Assembly: GCA_001730015.1 (NCBI GenBank)
Contig: MDLA01000097.1
Location: 1 to 64,000, forward strand
Length of the DNA stretch: 64,000 nucleotides
Origin: Chromatiales bacterium (ex Bugula neritina AB1)
GTDB lineage: Bacteria; Pseudomonadota; Gammaproteobacteria; Granulosicoccales; Granulosicoccaceae
Direction: 5' to 3'
Made by a program: the position numbers and the translations under genes. The notes under the pieces were generated by a model. The model was given only the letters and a program-made list of their open reading frames with translations. It was not told the DNA's origin and ran no database searches. Position 1 is the first letter of the stretch. Every line of letters starts with the position of its first letter. Shown piece by piece: positions 61,399 to 64,000 of the stretch.

Positions 61399-62358
61399 GT
61401 GTCATCAACAGTTAAATCTTTTCGAAATCTGGCTGGCGTTTTGTCTGTGCAAGGCTGCGAAGTACTTGCTGAATCATTCAAGGTTTACACGACGCTGTTA
61501 AAAATAATGGTGCCGGTACTTATTCTGGTAAAGGTGCTGGAGGAATTGGGGCTGGTTGTATTTATCGGCAACACTTTGCAGCCACTAATGGGCTTGCTTG
61601 GTCTGCCAGAGGCGATGAGCGTAGTCTGGGCTGCAACGCTGTTTACCAATATCTATACAGGCGTACTGGTATTTTTATCCATTGCAGCGGAGCAGCCCAT
61701 GACTGTTGCGCAGGTTACTGTGCTTGGAGCGATTCTGCTGATGAGCCACTCTATACCGGTTGAAGGCGCAGTTGCCCGACGAGCAGGGGTGCCGTGGTGG
61801 CTGACCGTGCTGCTGCGTGTAGGCGGGGCGTTTGTTCTGGGTGGTATTTTAAACCTGCTATATAGCAAATCCGGCTACCTGCAGGAATCGAATGTACTGA
61901 TGTGGAATCCGCCGCCTGTAGAGGCGAGTTTGTCCAGTTGGGCAATAAATCAGTTTTTTGCTCTGGTGTCGGTATTTTTTATCATACTTTTTCTTATCGT
62001 TTTCCTGCGGATTATTCGCGCGCTTGGTATTGAACGCGTGTTAACTGTAGCTGTGGTGCCGGTGTTGAGAGTGATTGGTGTTAGCCGGAAGGCGGCGAAT
62101 ATTATTATTATCGGGCTGACGCTGGGTTTGAGTTTTGGTGCGGGCTTGTTGATACGGGATATTGAGTCAGGGAGTATGGAGATGCGTGATGCGTTTCTGG
62201 CTGTTTGCTTTCTGGGGGTTTGTCACAGCCTGATCGACGATACGATACTGGTCATGCTGCTAGGGGCTCATTTGTCCGGTGTGTTGTGGGCAAGAGTTAT
62301 TTTCGCCTTGCTGCTGATGGCGGTGGTGTCGCGCGTGTGGGCTGGGAAATATCAATAA
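61399..62358 (+). CDS. Nucleoside-recognition (Gate) domain membrane protein
   Basis: 319 residues from GTG 61399, with about eight membrane helices. Two Gate-type repeats are visible (VFIGNTLQPLMGLLGLPEAMSVVWAATLFTNIYTG and VLRVIGVSRKAANIIIIGLTLGLSFGAGLLI), as in spore maturation A/B-like and nucleoside-transporter-related proteins. GHS-like segments (LMSHSIPVEGA, GVCHSLIDDTIL) recur in each half. Function in gammaproteobacteria is unknown; transport is likely. Confidence 0.82.
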   Translation: MSSTVKSFRNLAGVLSVQGCEVLAESFKVYTTLLKIMVPVLILVKVLEELGLVVFIGNTLQPLMGLLGLPEAMSVVWAATLFTNIYTGVLVFLSIAAEQPMTVAQVTVLGAILLMSHSIPVEGAVARRAGVPWWLTVLLRVGGAFVLGGILNLLYSKSGYLQESNVLMWNPPPVEASLSSWAINQFFALVSVFFIILFLIVFLRIIRALGIERVLTVAVVPVLRVIGVSRKAANIIIIGLTLGLSFGAGLLIRDIESGSMEMRDAFLAVCFLGVCHSLIDDTILVMLLGAHLSGVLWARVIFALLLMAVVSRVWAGKYQ

Positions 62359-62491
62359 ATTCTGCCTGAACTAAAGTCAAAAGTAATCAGGGGCTTCGGG
62401 TAAAGCACCAGTGTTAAGGCTCAAAAAAATAGCGTGCTTTGTGCTATTGCCGCGACCGTGTAAAAGCCGAACCTTCTGTACCCACGTATTT

Positions 62492-62847
62492 CATGAAATT
62501 ACGGACCAGAACCGCTGTGCTGCATCTATAGCAGCATCTAACCCGCATTATTCATGAGGTGGCGAGGATATCGCGCCGACCTGATCTATTCACAGCAAGG
62601 GATTTCACAGTGGATTTTCTTCTCGCGTCGAATACTTACTGATATTTGCAAGAGAAAAAATTCTCTGTGGAATCAAAGATCAAGTGAGATTCCGTCAATC
62701 CCGTGAATAATGCGGGCTAAGGCGCTGTATTCATTTTTCCTGAATATCACTTAGAATGACCAGGCTCAATCCAGTAAAAAATGCGTGCAGCGCCTTTTAT
62801 ACCGCTCTATAAGCTTCTGAACTCGAAATTTAATGCAGCACCAGGGT
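62492..62847. repeat. Dispersed repeat, copy B (interrupted by a MITE)
   Basis: Homologous to 33724-33900. Copy B is 356 bp; removing the 175-bp element and one 4-bp duplication leaves 177 bp, exactly the length of copy A, so copy A is a natural empty-site relative. The right part encodes the C-terminal residues CCIKFRVQKLIERYKRRC of a minus-strand ORF. Confidence 0.8.
62542..62716. mobile_element. 175-bp MITE with 13-bp perfect terminal inverted repeats and CTAA target duplication
   Basis: Begins CCCGCATTATTCA (62542-62554) and ends with its exact complement (62704-62716). CTAA flanks it on both sides (62538-62541, 62717-62720). It is too short to code for a transposase. The ends and 4-bp duplication are compatible with an IS1380-like family, but that link is from memory only. 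Confidence 0.85.
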
Positions 62848-62981
62848 TCAGATTCAAATTTCAGAGTGTGTAAATGCTCAACGGCGGGTATTGTAAAAGG
62901 GTAGCTATCGTAGCTCTCGATTTTAAATTTTTTCAATGATTTTTCTTTCAGATACAGGAAAGTGTTCACTTCAGTATCCAT
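62766..62981 (-). CDS. Small hypothetical protein sharing its C-terminus with the copy A ORFs
   Basis: 71 residues, no ribosome site visible, rich in Lys and aromatic residues. The last 24 residues correspond to those of the 33819-33953 ORF at a similar 177-bp repeat. Conservation at protein level in two places suggests a real, perhaps decaying family, but this copy could also be a gene fragment. Confidence 0.35.
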   Translation of the reverse strand: MDTEVNTFLYLKEKSLKKFKIESYDSYPFTIPAVEHLHTLKFESEPWCCIKFRVQKLIERYKRRCTHFLLD

Positions 62982-63091
62982 AGAAGCGGTTGCAATCTGC
63001 CTGATTCGCGCAGTCCAGAGTTATATGCTGTGATAGTAGTAATTTCATTGATCCAGTGTGTGGAATTTACTATTTTTCCGGCAAGGTACGC

Positions 63092-64000
63092 CTACCAGTT
63101 ATGCTTGTATTTTTCCATAAACCGTCGCAATTCGTTTAGCCTGGACAGCGTTGCCTTTTCACCAAAGCCAATTCGAAAATAATTATTGTAGTCGCTGGTG
63201 TCATCGGTAAAACAGTAGCTGGGTTTGATCGAAATGCCTTCCCGAGCCAATCGTTCACCCAACTCTGTTGAAGTGAGCGGCCCTTTAAAATTTACAAATG
63301 CCACTGTGCTTGCTGTTGGTCGAACCCAATCGAAATAATCCTGGTAATCAAGCATGAATTGATCAAGCAACAACAGATTTTCCTTTGCTATATGAAGGTT
63401 CCTCTTTAGAATGGCGCTGCCCGATCTCAGTGTCATGATGGCTTGTAATTCACTTGCTCGGGCAGGACAGGCGGTCCCAAAGTATTGAATGTCGATAAGT
63501 TTCTGTTTGAGATTCAGATCTTGTAGTGCAAGCCAGCCAATGGTGATGCCACAGGCTCCCCACGGCTTTGACATGGTGCATGCACTGATCCCCTGCTCAT
63601 AGAGATCTGCCATAGCAGGCAGTCTGTCGCTTTCGTTGTGTTCCAGTAAACGATAGGCTTCATCGCACAGCAGGGTGATATTATGCTTGCGCGCAATCTC
63701 AATCAGCGCACTCTGGATTTCTGGTTTCATCACCGTTCCGGCCGGGTTGAAGGGGTCGTTAGTTACGATATATCGGGTATTTTTTTTGATCGACCGTTCG
63801 ACTTCTTCCGGATCAATTTGCCATTGATCTTCGGGATGTAACTTTATTATGGTTGTATCGCTGAGTGCATGTTCAGGGGCTTGCAGCACAGATTGATAAC
63901 CGGGTGTGAATACAATGCTGTGACTGTGCTTATCAAGCACGGCATAGGCGGCGGTCTGCAATGCAACCTGCCCGCCCGCAAATATCAGAATATTTTCGGC
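63092..64000 (-). CDS. Class I/II PLP aminotransferase (N-terminus beyond window)
   Basis: The frame stays open to the window edge (AENILIFAGGQVALQTAAYAV), so at least 302 residues with the start missing. Fold-type I aminotransferase features: VTNDPFNPAGTVM, LLCDEAYRLLE (PLP-contacting Asp), and the Schiff-base Lys in TMSKPWGACGITIGW, then the C-terminal Arg in NYFRIGFGE. The SKPWG lysine context resembles aminotransferase-like enzymes that process modified arginines, but substrate cannot be assigned. Confidence 0.88.
   Translation of the reverse strand, partial: AENILIFAGGQVALQTAAYAVLDKHSHSIVFTPGYQSVLQAPEHALSDTTIIKLHPEDQWQIDPEEVERSIKKNTRYIVTNDPFNPAGTVMKPEIQSALIEIARKHNITLLCDEAYRLLEHNESDRLPAMADLYEQGISACTMSKPWGACGITIGWLALQDLNLKQKLIDIQYFGTACPARASELQAIMTLRSGSAILKRNLHIAKENLLLLDQFMLDYQDYFDWVRPTASTVAFVNFKGPLTSTELGERLAREGISIKPSYCFTDDTSDYNNYFRIGFGEKATLSRLNELRRFMEKYKHNW

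Overview
The window reads as a chromosome segment of a gammaproteobacterium, probably marine or coastal. Support: a 531-residue isocitrate lyase very close to the Pseudomonas type, TRAP and polar amino-acid ABC uptake, RIO-type kinase, SirB1-like, ChaC and DksA-type proteins, about 50-55% G+C by eye, and Shine-Dalgarno starts. Genus cannot be fixed from sequence reading alone. I found no rRNA, tRNA, CRISPR array or complete insertion sequence; mobile DNA is present only as small remnants.

Layout. 0.1-3.3 kb: inositol catabolism (iolG divergent from an iolC-DUF2090 fusion) around a near-perfect GGAA-N6-TTCC operator. 3.3-5.5 kb: a GST and a MATE exporter. 5.6-10.2 kb: a glyoxylate-shunt locus with isocitrate lyase, an apparently dead N-terminal half of malate synthase G, and a divergent HTH regulator. 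10.2-14.4 kb: a REC-GGDEF protein, a small lipoprotein and an amino-acid ABC importer. 14.6-19.3 kb: an unrecognised six-gene minus-strand cluster (cupin, Rieske ferredoxin, membrane di-iron desaturase, M29-like protein, AhpD-like protein, 2OG-Fe oxygenase). 19.5-25.5 kb: RIO kinase, a secreted repeat protein, a SPOR-like protein, xylulokinase, an esterase.

25.6-33.5 kb: an aromatic or haloaromatic block: two-component flavin monooxygenase (HpaB/TftD family plus C1-type reductase with MarR tail), a MarR regulator, a TfdA-like dioxygenase and a reductive-dehalogenase-like Fe-S/cobalamin protein whose last 14 residues come from a small inverted-repeat element. 34.3-38.3 kb: a hydantoin/carbamoyl amino acid operon (D-carbamoylase, DapA-like protein, D-hydantoinase, racemase). 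38.4-41.0 kb: SelO, a possible group II intron 3' remnant and an A+T-rich hydrolase.

41.7-47.8 kb: DUF1330, HupE, EamA transporter, epoxide hydrolase, MocR regulator and a TRAP binding protein. 48.0-54.7 kb: a Gld-like ABC-2 system (ATPase-permease fusion, GldG, DUF4340) sits between the TRAP binding protein and its two membrane subunits. 54.7-56.6 kb: a Phd/VapC-type toxin-antitoxin pair is bounded by a 59-bp direct repeat made of the 3' end of a nuclease/phosphatase gene. 56.8-64.0 kb: SirB1-like protein, DksA-type zinc finger, a FolK-FolP fusion, CurA-type reductase, ChaC, a nucleoside-recognition membrane protein, a 177-bp dispersed repeat interrupted by a 175-bp MITE, and a truncated aminotransferase.

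The most promising undescribed items are the malate-synthase-derived protein beside isocitrate lyase, the Rieske/desaturase/2OG cluster, and the dispersed repeat with its nested MITE (an exact filled-site/empty-site pair inside one window).
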